Shown: piece after piece, positions 1-7,182 of the stretch
Layout: each line of letters begins with the position of its first letter
Position numbering within the stretch: the first letter of the stretch is position 1
Translations under genes and position numbers: made by a program
Notes under the pieces: generated by a model
Told to the model about the DNA's origin: nothing
The model's database searches: none
The model's input: the letters and a program-made list of their open reading frames with translations, nothing else
Source of the DNA: Hyphomicrobiales bacterium
GTDB taxonomy: Bacteria; Pseudomonadota; Alphaproteobacteria; Rhizobiales; JAJFHC01
NCBI GenBank assembly: GCA_021775835.1
Contig: JAJFHC010000127.1
Span: forward strand, 1 to 8,470
Length of the DNA stretch: 8,470 nt
Direction of reading: 5' to 3'

Positions 1-952
1 TCCTGTTGAGAATGTCGACGAGTTGAGTTGAGTTGTTGATGATCTGATCATCCAGGACAAATGATGGCGTTGCGTTGATGCCTACCGCCTCGGCCAACTG
101 ACGGCCTTCCTGGATCGCTGCGCTTATGGATGGATCCTTCATGTCCTGCTTGAGCTGGTCGATGTCCAGGCCAACGCTTTGGGCCACCCGCATTACCTGA
201 GCTTCGCCCTCAAGCCCACGGGCACGCATAAGGGCCAGGTGAAACTCCCAGTACTTGTTTTGCTTGCGTGACGCCAGTGCAGCCATGGCTGCAATCACGG
301 ACCCCTCGCTCAGAATCGGAAACTCCCGCATGACAACCCGCACATTGGGATCTGATTTGATGAAGTTGACCACGTTGTCGAGAGATATCTTGCAGTAGTG
401 GCAATTGTAGTCAAAGAATTCCACGAGGGTCACGTCGCCGTCCGGATTCCCCGCAACAAAAGTATTTTCGGAATGGAACATGACCTTTTTGTTCTGTGTC
501 AGTGCCACTTTGGCTTGAGCCAGTTTCTGGACTTCTTCGCGACGCTGCAACTCCTGCGACATTTCCACGAGAATTTCCGGATTGGCGGTCAGGTATTCAC
601 GTGCGATTTCAGCGATTTCCTGGCGTTTGGCATCGCTGAGGGCTTCATCAGATGGAGCAGGTTTCAGAAGGTCAGGATTTGCAGCTATGAATTCGCGGGC
701 AATCGACGTGATTTCCGTGCGCCGGGCTTCGGTGAAGGGCTCGTCGGTTGGGGGATCCTTCACGACGTCCGGGTTGGCACTGATGTAGGCGCCAACAAGT
801 TTGCTGATTTCGGTTTTCTTAGTTTCGCTGAACGGTGAATCCAGCAGTGATGCCAACGAAGGTTCGGTCGGCTGCCGGTCCGCATACCAGTTGGAAACCC
901 CGAAAATTAAAGCAACGACCGCGATCGCGCCGTACACGTGATTGGACTTCAT
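1..952 (-). CDS. DsbA-family thiol:disulfide oxidoreductase with triple-repeat N-terminal extension (3' end outside window)
   Basis: The visible 317 codons encode an N-terminal hydrophobic segment (about residues 7-23), which is a signal anchor or an uncleaved signal peptide because no clear signal peptidase site follows. Three tandem 32-residue helical modules come next (42-137), then a charged coiled-coil-like stretch (about 130-155) and a DsbA-type thioredoxin fold. The fold carries the active-site motif Cys184-His-Tyr-Cys187 in the context EFFDYNCHYCK, and the cis-proline motif Thr295-Pro296 in NATPSF. It should oxidise or isomerise disulfides in periplasmic proteins. The CHYC dipeptide differs from the CPHC of E. 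coli DsbA. Proteins of this type, including ScsC relatives, often have one N-terminal helical region that can oligomerise; this one has it threefold. The ATG at 952 follows the M48 stop codon by 31 bp, with purine-rich GAGAAA upstream, so it is probably translated from the same mRNA. The gene is cut only at its C-terminus, where perhaps 20 or so residues are missing. The redox fold is secure; oxidase versus isomerase is not decided. Confidence 0.93.
   Translation of the reverse strand, partial: MKSNHVYGAIAVVALIFGVSNWYADRQPTEPSLASLLDSPFSETKKTEISKLVGAYISANPDVVKDPPTDEPFTEARRTEITSIAREFIAANPDLLKPAPSDEALSDAKRQEIAEIAREYLTANPEILVEMSQELQRREEVQKLAQAKVALTQNKKVMFHSENTFVAGNPDGDVTLVEFFDYNCHYCKISLDNVVNFIKSDPNVRVVMREFPILSEGSVIAAMAALASRKQNKYWEFHLALMRARGLEGEAQVMRVAQSVGLDIDQLKQDMKDPSISAAIQEGRQLAEAVGINATPSFVLDDQIINNSTQLVDILNR
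542..829 (-). repeat. Three tandem 32-residue protein modules in the DsbA-family N-terminus
   Basis: Residues 42-73, 74-105 and 106-137 align without gaps at an exact 32-residue (96-nt) period. The anchors are ANPD at 59-62, ANPD at 91-94 and ANPE at 123-126. Each is preceded by a helix of the form K/R-x-E-I-x-x-(I/L)-(A/V)-(R/G)-x-(Y/F), and the first two are followed by a Pro-(S/T)-Asp-Glu linker. The second and third copies are most alike (EIARE/SIAREF-type cores). The underlying DNA has diverged, so this is an old duplication and not an unstable DNA repeat. Confidence 0.9.
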
Positions 953-983
953 AGCTTTTCTCAACCCCTTATTGTCGCTGTCT

Positions 984-2345
984 TCAAGACTTCTTTGGAC
1001 GTTTGAAACGGATTATATCGTTAGCCTTGATCCACTGAGGGGACCCTTTTCTGAGTTTTGTCTTGGCCTTTTTGGCACGTTGTTTTGCAAGCTTGAGATC
1101 GCCGCCAAGGAATGCTGCTTCTGCGGAAGACAGATCTGCACGACCGATATTCCCCAATCTGGCATACCCGATGGCAAGTTGTTGGTGCAACGTGATCGAC
1201 TTGTATTCCCTGGTGGACGCCTTGCGCAACTGCGTCATTGCCTCTTTCACCATTTTGGGGTTGTTGGTCGCCATCATGGCCTGACCGAGCAGTATCCTGA
1301 TCAGGGCAGCGCCTGGGGCCAGCTTCACAGCGCGACGCAAGGGGGCAACTGCCTGCCTGGCTTTGCCGGATTCGAACAATGCCTGGCCCTTCAGTTCCCA
1401 GAAATAGGGGTTCTTGGGATGTGCCTTGATAAGGCTGTCAATCTCGCGCATGGCGAGTGCGAGATCAGCTCTGCGATAGGCCGCGATAGCCCGTGCATAA
1501 CGGGCCGGTACTGACTTGTTCGACGGCGGGTATCTTCGGTAAACGGTAGGCGCGGCTTCGAGAAAGCCATGCAGTTTCGCCTGGGCAAGTTTGTGGCGAA
1601 ACAATAGGGCCGGTGGATCCTTTTTATTGAAATAGGGACTCTTTCGGGCCCGGTTCTCCAGCAACCTGACCCGGTTTCTGGGGACCGGGTGAGACAACAC
1701 GTAAGGATCAGCATACTTGAGAGATACTACGGACTGGTTGGCCAGCTTATCGAACAAGTCCAGCATACCTTTAGCAGACTGCTTGGTCTTGTTGAGATAC
1801 TGCATCGCGGCCTGATCAGCGGCTGCCTCCTGGGCACGCTGATAGGACAGCAACGTCCGCCGTGCAAAGCCCTGTCCACCGAGGATGACGCCTTGGCCGG
1901 CACTGCCGACATTGGCCCCTGTCGCTGCACCGCCGGCAACCGCTGCTGCTCCCAGCAGAATACTGATGATGCTCGCCGTTTGCGCCTTGTCGAGCTGGTT
2001 GCGGAGGCGGGCCAGATGACCGCCAGCGATATGTCCGGCTTCATGGGCGAGGACGCCAATAACTTCGTTCGGTGTGGCAAGTTCGGTGATCAATCCGGTA
2101 TGGACGAAGACCCGTTGGCCGCCGGCGACAAATGCATTTATCGTCGAGGCGCCGATAATGTTGACTTCGACGCTTCCGGGCTTCAGGCCGGCGGCCCGAA
2201 AGACCGGGTTTGCGTAAAGGCGCAGCAGGCTTTCGATCTCGGCATCGCGTATCAGTCCGCGTGCTGAAGAGGGGCTGGCGAGCACGAAAACCCAGGCGAA
2301 AATTGCCAGGGTTGAGATCGATTTGTGGAAGGGCAGCTTAAACAA
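984..2345 (-). CDS. M48 family periplasmic zinc metalloprotease with C-terminal TPR-like region (BepA/YfgC-like)
   Basis: This 453-residue protein has a Sec-type signal peptide (about 1-28, ending ASPSSA), an M48 peptidase domain (about 35-230) and a helical repeat region of TPR type (about 280-430). The zinc site is H101-E-A-G-H105. E173 in the QEAAAD helix is the expected third ligand, and H219 in SHPVPRNR corresponds to the conserved His that can cap the zinc in E. coli BepA. A glycine/alanine-rich stretch (about 130-160) follows the HExxH helix. BepA relatives act in outer-membrane protein quality control, degrading stalled beta-barrels or helping them assemble; that role is inferred here. 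The size is close to that of E. coli BepA. The start is TTG at 2345. An in-frame TGA lies immediately upstream and the next ATG is near residue 194, beyond the catalytic motif, so TTG is the only start that keeps the signal peptide. A strong AAGGAG lies 12 nt upstream. The tail is lysine-rich. The DsbA-family gene follows 31 bp downstream, suggesting an operon. Confidence 0.93.
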   Translation of the reverse strand: MFKLPFHKSISTLAIFAWVFVLASPSSARGLIRDAEIESLLRLYANPVFRAAGLKPGSVEVNIIGASTINAFVAGGQRVFVHTGLITELATPNEVIGVLAHEAGHIAGGHLARLRNQLDKAQTASIISILLGAAAVAGGAATGANVGSAGQGVILGGQGFARRTLLSYQRAQEAAADQAAMQYLNKTKQSAKGMLDLFDKLANQSVVSLKYADPYVLSHPVPRNRVRLLENRARKSPYFNKKDPPALLFRHKLAQAKLHGFLEAAPTVYRRYPPSNKSVPARYARAIAAYRRADLALAMREIDSLIKAHPKNPYFWELKGQALFESGKARQAVAPLRRAVKLAPGAALIRILLGQAMMATNNPKMVKEAMTQLRKASTREYKSITLHQQLAIGYARLGNIGRADLSSAEAAFLGGDLKLAKQRAKKAKTKLRKGSPQWIKANDIIRFKRPKKS

Positions 2346-2363
2346 TCACATGACCCGCTCCTT
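2343..2363 (-). promoter_or_regulatory. Translation initiation region with ATG-TGA start-stop before a TTG start
   Basis: Read on the minus strand, the order is AAGGAG (2363-2358), six bases, ATG (2351-2349), TGA (2348-2346), TTG (2345-2343). The ATG is at the best distance from the Shine-Dalgarno but is followed at once by an in-frame stop. The TTG that opens the protease gene is 12 nt from the AAGGAG and in the same frame. Either TTG is used directly, or ribosomes start at ATG, stop, and restart at TTG. The sequence itself is unambiguous; the effect on expression is inferred. Confidence 0.6.
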
Positions 2364-2691
2364 CGGAACGGCCTCCTGTTAGTTGTAAGGCGAATGCTGA
2401 CGACACCACAAACTTCGCCGTCGAGACGCTGGCGTTATCCTAAATCACGGGCGTATTGGGCAACAGCCTCTTTTCAAATCAGTGTCGCAACACTAGGGTT
2501 CCTGCCGTGTCCGGTCAATTGGCAGCCTCTATACTCCCGAAATGTTTACCTGAGGCCATCTACTTCCTTGATCCTGCATTGGGTATCGCGGTCAATTGAG
2601 GCAACACTGGGGCGCGCAGGAGCGGCATTTTTGACGACTTTGATGATCTTCGAAACAGCATCGGGGCAGGAAACAGAAGGGTAGGCGTGAA
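2346..2691. other. Divergent intergenic region between M48 protease and aminotransferase genes
   Basis: I find no credible gene in these 346 bases. They must carry the promoters of both flanking genes. Two short words recur: GGTCAATTG at 2513-2521 and 2590-2598, and GCAACACT followed by a base and GGG at 2487-2498 and 2601-2612. A 14-bp palindrome, AGTGTCGCAACACT, lies at 2481-2494, and an 8-bp palindrome, TCAATTGA, at 2592-2599. On the plus strand TATACT (2530-2535) resembles a -10 box for the aminotransferase, but nothing at the right distance resembles a -35 box. A second AGGAGG on the minus strand (2377-2372) has no start codon at a suitable distance. Confidence 0.6.
2490..2518 (-). promoter_or_regulatory. 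Weak candidate sigma-70-type promoter for the M48-dsbA transcript
   Basis: On the minus strand TTGACC (2518-2513) is separated by 17 bp from TAGTGT (2495-2490). The -35 box is good and the -10 box poor. The -10 overlaps the palindrome AGTGTCGCAACACT, which could be an operator. TTGCCC with GATAAC at 18-bp spacing, closer to the gene, is a comparable alternative, so this choice is uncertain. Confidence 0.2.
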
Positions 2692-3861
2692 GTGGACCTC
2701 CAGATTACCGAACTGACGCCAAGCAAGCGGAGCAACATTGCCTCCTTTCTGGCGATGGATATGCTGAGAGCTGCCAACGATGCCGAAACCGGCGGTCAGG
2801 ACATTGTCCATATGGAAGTCGGCCAACCCGGCGCCAGGCCCCCGGAAATCGTGCTTGAAGCCGCAAGGGCAGGTTTGGCCTCGGATCGAATCGGCTACAC
2901 AGAAGCACTGGGCATGCCCGTGTTGCGCGAGCGTATTTCCCGTCACTATCGTGAAACCTATGGCGTCGCAGTGGACCCGTCCCGTGTGGTTGTGACCACC
3001 GGGTCTTCGGCGGGTTTCATCCTATCGTTCCTGTCCATCTGCGATGCAGGCGACAGGTTTGTGCTTACGACGCCCGGGTATCCTGCCTACAGAAACATAC
3101 TCGCGAGCCTCGATATCGAACCTGTTCTGATCGAAACGTCGGCCGCCAACCGTTGGTCGCCAACGCAACAGGACATTGAGGGGATTTCTTCCGGCGCACC
3201 GGTAAAAGGTATTCTGCTGGCAAGCCCGGCAAATCCCACCGGAACGATGTTGTCGCCGGACACTCTGAAATCGATTCTGGAGACCTGTCGGCAGGCCGGC
3301 ATGTGGTTCGTCTCTGACGAGATCTATCATGGTCTGACGTACACAATGCCGGCGGCATGTGCGCTGCAGTTTGATGAAAATGCGATTGTTATCAACAGCT
3401 TCTCAAAATACTACTGCATGACAGGGTGGCGGATTGGCTGGATGATTGTCCCCCAGAACCTGGTCAGACGCATCGAATGTCTGGCGCAAAATCTGTTTAT
3501 TTCGCCACCGACTTTGTCGCAAATCGCGGCGCTCGCCGCTTTCGATGCAACCGAGGAACTGGAAGTCTTGAAGGCGCAATACGCGACCAACCGCGACATT
3601 CTCCTGAACGAGTTGCCGGCGTCCGGATTGACGGAACTGGCACCGGCGGATGGCGCCTTCTACGTCTACGCAGACATTCACAGGTTTTCGAATGACAGTC
3701 TGGATTTCGCACACAGACTGTTAAACGAGACCGGGGTTGCCATCACACCGGGCGCCGATTTCGATTCAGCGCGAGGTCACCAGTTTGTCAGGCTTTCATT
3801 TGCAGGGTCCCAGGCGGATGTGCGTGAAGCCTGCATCCGCCTGAAAAGGTTCCTTGCCTGA
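2692..3861 (+). CDS. Fold-type I PLP-dependent aminotransferase (class I/II)
   Basis: The 389-residue cytosolic enzyme is of typical length for the aspartate-aminotransferase superfamily. It should transfer an amino group between an amino acid and a 2-oxo acid. Landmarks in order are the substrate-side loop GQPG (44-47), GYTEALG (68-74), TTGSSAGF near the PLP phosphate (102-109), the NPTG motif (181-184, N181), S-D209-E-I-Y212 contacting the PLP ring, the Schiff-base lysine K239 in NSFSKYY, R247 in GWRIGW for the phosphate, and R367 in FVRLSF for the substrate carboxylate. All catalytic residues are present, so it should be active. The donor amino acid cannot be read from the sequence, so I assign no symbol. 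The start is GTG at 2692. The in-frame stop at 2644 and the lack of any ATG or other usable start between leave no better choice, and AAGGG lies 10 nt upstream. It is divergent from the M48 gene and convergent with rne (66 bp between stops), so it is probably transcribed alone. Confidence 0.95.
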   Translation: MDLQITELTPSKRSNIASFLAMDMLRAANDAETGGQDIVHMEVGQPGARPPEIVLEAARAGLASDRIGYTEALGMPVLRERISRHYRETYGVAVDPSRVVVTTGSSAGFILSFLSICDAGDRFVLTTPGYPAYRNILASLDIEPVLIETSAANRWSPTQQDIEGISSGAPVKGILLASPANPTGTMLSPDTLKSILETCRQAGMWFVSDEIYHGLTYTMPAACALQFDENAIVINSFSKYYCMTGWRIGWMIVPQNLVRRIECLAQNLFISPPTLSQIAALAAFDATEELEVLKAQYATNRDILLNELPASGLTELAPADGAFYVYADIHRFSNDSLDFAHRLLNETGVAITPGADFDSARGHQFVRLSFAGSQADVREACIRLKRFLA

Positions 3862-3927
3862 AAATCCAGCTACACCGTATCCGCTGGCCCACGATCCTCT
3901 CGAAGGCGAACCAGGTTGGAAGAACAG

Positions 3928-6825
3928 TCAGTCGCTGGCCTCCCGGCGTCTTTGCCACCAGCCCCGTTTCGGCTTCTCGGGCGGTGCTGCAACGGTATCC
4001 GTGGCGGCCACTGCCTCCAGCGGCTCAAGTTCCTGTGTCGGTTCTGGCGCAAACGATTGGGTCGCAGGCATGCTGCCGGGCACTTCACGGCTTTCGATGG
4101 TGCTCACAACGGAATCGATCGGCGTACTTGCCGGATAGAGTTGTTCGACAGCCTGTGTCCCGGTGACAGATATTATATCGGGAGAAACGTTCTCGACAGC
4201 TGTGTCTGCGTTGGCAGATTCGTCAGCTGATTTCGTATTTTCCGGAGAACTTGCAGCATTGCCGCTATCTGATGCCGAGTCGTCTGATGCTGAAACAGCA
4301 TTTTCAGTACTCGCTGCGGCGCCACTTGCCACGGCTTCAGTGGAGTCGGCCTCAAAGCCATCTTCCGATGTTGCTGCCACTGGTGTGTCTTCGTTTTTCC
4401 GGTGTCGCCTGCCACCTCTGCGTCCGCGACGGCGTTTCGGACGATCAGACTCGCCAGCTACGGTTTCGGTGTCAGTTTTCTCTTCGTTGGGCTCGTCATC
4501 TGAGCTTGAGTTTTGGTCTTCGGAACCTGCCGCGGTTTCCTCACGTCCTTTGCGTTTTCCGCGTCTCCGGCGCCGCTTCTTCCGGCCACCGTTGTCTTCT
4601 TCGGCGGTTTCTTCCCGGGTGTCTTCTCCGGCATCTTCCTCGTCGGGAGAAGACGGCGCATATGCCGAATCTATTTGCACGACCTGAGCGACGGTCTGCT
4701 TTTTCGCAACCGTTTCGCTGGTTCCTGAAATCGTATACTCCGCGTTGAGCAGATCGTTGTCGATCTCCATGAAGACGGAAATATCATGAAGGGCTTCAAT
4801 GGCGCTCAAGTGGGCACGCTTCTGATTGATGACGTAGATCACGGCATCGGCAGGTGCCCGGACAACCAGATTTTCCGGCTGACCTTTCAGGACATACTCT
4901 TCAATTCCGCGCAAAATGTTGAGAGACGATGACTCCACTGAACGGACAAAACCACGTCCCTGACATTGCTCGCACGCTATGGTGCTTCCCTCGAGTACGC
5001 CTGAACGCATGCGCTGGCGAGACATTTCCAGAAGGCCAAAGTGGCTGATCCGTCCGACCTGGATGCGGGCCCGATCGTCCTTCAACCGTTCCTTCATACG
5101 ACGCTCAACCGCACGGTTGTTGCGCTTCTCTTCCATGTCGATGAAGTCGATGACGATTAGCCCGGCCAGGTCCCGAAGGCGTAGTTGACGGGCAACTTCC
5201 TCGGCGGCCTCAAGATTTGTCCTGAGAGCAGTGTCCTCGATGTTGTGCTCTTTGGTTGATTTACCGGAGTTGACATCAATTGCCACCAGCGCTTCGGTCT
5301 GGTTGATGACCAGGTAGCCGCCGGATTTCAGTGCACAGTGGGAGCTGAAAAGTGCGTCGAGTTGGGTTTCCACATGATGACGCATGAAGACCGGCTCGGA
5401 GTCCTTGTAGGCCTGGACGTTCTTTGCGTGGCTCGGCATGAGCATGCGCATGAAGTCCTTGGCTTCCCGGTAGGCTTCGTCACCTTCGACTTGAACCGAT
5501 TCCACATCCTTGTTGTAGAGATCACGGATCGAGCGTTTGATTAGATTGCCTTCTTCGTAAACCAGGCACGGCGCACTGGACTGCAGGGTCAGGTCGCGCA
5601 CATTTTCCCACAACCTGAGGAGGTACTCGAAATCTCGCTTGATTTCGGGCTTTGTACGGTTGGCTCCTGCCGTGCGAATGATAAGGCCCATGCCCTCTGG
5701 AACCGGCAGGTTGTTGGCGACATCCTTGATCCGGCGCCGGTCAGTGAGATTGGTAATCTTGCGGGAGATGCCGCCGCCACGTGCGGTATTCGGCATCAGG
5801 ACGCAATACCGTCCCGCCAGGGACAGGTAAGTCGTCAGGGCCGCACCCTTGGTTCCACGTTCTTCCTTGACCACCTGAACGAGAATGACCTGGCGGCGCT
5901 TGATCACTTCCTGAATTTTATAGGCGCGCTGATGACGGACCTTGCGTTGGGCGACTTCTTCCAGGGCGTCGTCGGCGCCCACGGATTCTACCCCGTCATC
6001 TTCATCGGCATCATCGTCCGAGTCGTCGTCCTCATCGTCGTTGTCGTCCGAGTCGTTAGCCACATCGGAGGCCGAATCGTTTTCGGCCAGCACGGAAATT
6101 TCTTCACTGGCCTCTGCATCAGGGGCATTGACGGCCTCGACTACTTCCGCATCGGCACCTGCGGCAGGAACAGATTCGGATAACTCATCTTGTACGACGT
6201 CGCTGCTTTCAACGGCAGAATCGACTTCTTGCACTGCATCGGTTTCTACCGCCTCTGGGGCGTCCGTACTCTGATCCGCATCCTCGGCATCTCCCGAAGC
6301 ATCGGCTACAGGTTCATCAGACGCTGCCGGCTGGTCTCCGTCTTGATCGCTGGATGCAACGGCATCAGCACTGTCGTCGTTCGCTGGCAGAACAACGTTC
6401 TCGCTTGATACCGAGTCATCACTTTGCGCAGCGGCCTTCTCGGACCCGCCGCGTCTGCGCCGACGACGTTTCGGCTTGGCACTTTTGGTGGCCCCTTCCG
6501 AAACGTCCGCATCTTCCTGGGCTTCGGCCGCAACTTGGTCGGCGGCGTCCTGCTCAAGCAGGGCTTGCCGGTCAGCAACCGGAATTTGGTAGTAGTCCGG
6601 GTGTATTTCATTGAATGCCAGAAACCCGTGCCGGTTCCCGCCGTAATCAACGAATGCGGCCTGAAGCGATGGTTCTACACGGGTGACTTTTGCTAGATAT
6701 ATGTTGCCGCGCAGTTGTTTGCGGGCTGCGGACTCGAAGTCAAATTCCTCGACACGGTTTCCGCGCACAACGACAACCCGGGTCTCCTCGGGATGCGCTG
6801 CGTCGATAAGCATTTTGTTCGCCAT
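3928..6825 (-). CDS. rne: Ribonuclease E (degradosome scaffold endoribonuclease)
   Basis: This 965-residue endonuclease cuts single-stranded AU-rich RNA in mRNA decay and in rRNA and tRNA processing. The S1 domain begins near residue 36 (NIYLAKVTRVEPSLQAAFVD), is broken by a roughly 200-residue acidic low-complexity insertion (about 92-292) and resumes at about 312 (ILVQVVKEERGTKGAAL). The 5'-sensor residues are R384-T385 in GLIIRTAG. The catalytic aspartates are D517 (AIDVNSGK) and D560 (LIVIDFIDM), 43 residues apart as in E. coli. The zinc-link cysteines are C618 and C621 (CEQCQGRG), so tetramerisation is expected. After about residue 715 the tail is disordered, with arginine-rich RNA-binding patches at 748-760 and 796-810, and it ends in KPKRGWWQRRREASD. 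In Caulobacter a C-terminal GWW motif of RNase E binds PNPase. The start ATG at 6825 gives the N-terminus MANKMLIDA, and GGAG lies 11 nt upstream. The 742-bp gap upstream suggests a long autoregulatory leader. Confidence 0.98.
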   Translation of the reverse strand: MANKMLIDAAHPEETRVVVVRGNRVEEFDFESAARKQLRGNIYLAKVTRVEPSLQAAFVDYGGNRHGFLAFNEIHPDYYQIPVADRQALLEQDAADQVAAEAQEDADVSEGATKSAKPKRRRRRRGGSEKAAAQSDDSVSSENVVLPANDDSADAVASSDQDGDQPAASDEPVADASGDAEDADQSTDAPEAVETDAVQEVDSAVESSDVVQDELSESVPAAGADAEVVEAVNAPDAEASEEISVLAENDSASDVANDSDDNDDEDDDSDDDADEDDGVESVGADDALEEVAQRKVRHQRAYKIQEVIKRRQVILVQVVKEERGTKGAALTTYLSLAGRYCVLMPNTARGGGISRKITNLTDRRRIKDVANNLPVPEGMGLIIRTAGANRTKPEIKRDFEYLLRLWENVRDLTLQSSAPCLVYEEGNLIKRSIRDLYNKDVESVQVEGDEAYREAKDFMRMLMPSHAKNVQAYKDSEPVFMRHHVETQLDALFSSHCALKSGGYLVINQTEALVAIDVNSGKSTKEHNIEDTALRTNLEAAEEVARQLRLRDLAGLIVIDFIDMEEKRNNRAVERRMKERLKDDRARIQVGRISHFGLLEMSRQRMRSGVLEGSTIACEQCQGRGFVRSVESSSLNILRGIEEYVLKGQPENLVVRAPADAVIYVINQKRAHLSAIEALHDISVFMEIDNDLLNAEYTISGTSETVAKKQTVAQVVQIDSAYAPSSPDEEDAGEDTREETAEEDNGGRKKRRRRRGKRKGREETAAGSEDQNSSSDDEPNEEKTDTETVAGESDRPKRRRGRRGGRRHRKNEDTPVAATSEDGFEADSTEAVASGAAASTENAVSASDDSASDSGNAASSPENTKSADESANADTAVENVSPDIISVTGTQAVEQLYPASTPIDSVVSTIESREVPGSMPATQSFAPEPTQELEPLEAVAATDTVAAPPEKPKRGWWQRRREASD

Positions 6826-6961
6826 TCGAATAATTCTCCGTGGCCAATACCGCGCTGTCGCATTGAACTCCGGGTGACAGGGAGAGTCTTCCCGTGTTCA
6901 GACCAGCGGGTGCCACAATTGTTTTGTTGACTGGACGAAGACCAAATCGAACCGCAAATGC

Positions 6962-6984
6962 TGTGCCGGTCTTGTGCCGGCACA
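6962..6984 (-). promoter_or_regulatory. Stem-loop in the rne leader (8-bp stem, 7-nt loop)
   Basis: TGTGCCGG and CCGGCACA form a perfect GC-rich 8-bp stem around a 7-nt loop (CACAAGA in the rne mRNA sense). It lies about 137 nt upstream of the rne start codon. There is no U-run after it, so it is not an intrinsic terminator. It is probably a structural element of the leader RNA. The embedded GTGCCGGCAC is also a 10-bp DNA palindrome, so an operator is possible. Confidence 0.5.
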
Positions 6985-7080
6985 TGGCGAACGGACTTGT
7001 CAATCCTGTTCGGTGCGGTGGAGGTCAGCGTCTTATTCATTCCGTTTCCAAAAATCCGTCGGATCAGTGTCCGTCGAAAC

Positions 7081-7095
7081 TGTTTGTACCAAACA
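7081..7095. promoter_or_regulatory. Inverted repeat TGTTTG-N3-CAAACA
   Basis: Two perfect 6-bp arms flank TAC in the middle of the rne/amidase intergenic region. The layout resembles a small operator, but it is short, does not extend beyond the arms, and I recognise no regulator consensus. It could also arise by chance. Confidence 0.2.
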
Positions 7096-7164
7096 TGCGA
7101 TGACACAAGGGTAGCCTTCTTGCGCACACCGCTCTCAACCCCGCTCGTTCGGAGTTGTGTATCG

Positions 7165-7182
7165 AGGTGGTGAAAACCACCT
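7165..7182 (-). promoter_or_regulatory. Stem-loop in the distal rne leader (7-bp stem, tetraloop)
   Basis: AGGTGGT and ACCACCT form a perfect 7-bp stem. In the rne mRNA sense the loop is UUUC; on the opposite strand it would be a GAAA tetraloop of the GNRA class. It lies about 340 nt upstream of the rne start. The GAAA loop on the plus strand leaves open an element read in the amidase direction, but that would have to be transcribed from upstream of 7165, far from the amidase start. Confidence 0.45.

Noticed and set aside
942..1514. A 190-codon plus-strand open frame antisense to the M48 protease gene.
   Set aside because: The minus-strand frame carries HEAGH, the signal peptide and helical repeats; the plus frame has no recognisable domain.
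3866..3887. Possible terminator hairpin (CCAGC...GCTGG) between the convergent aminotransferase and rne genes.
   Set aside because: Five base pairs with a 12-nt loop and no T-run on either strand; not convincing as an intrinsic terminator.
4163..4687. A 174-codon open frame on the plus strand, rich in serine and alanine, antisense to rne.
   Set aside because: It mirrors the low-complexity acidic and arginine-rich tail of RNase E; biased codons remove stops on the other strand. No RBS, and composition is explained by the rne reading.
6998..7003. Perfect TTGACA on the minus strand close to rne.
   Set aside because: At 16-18 bp spacing the sequence is CCGGCA-like, with no resemblance to a -10 box.
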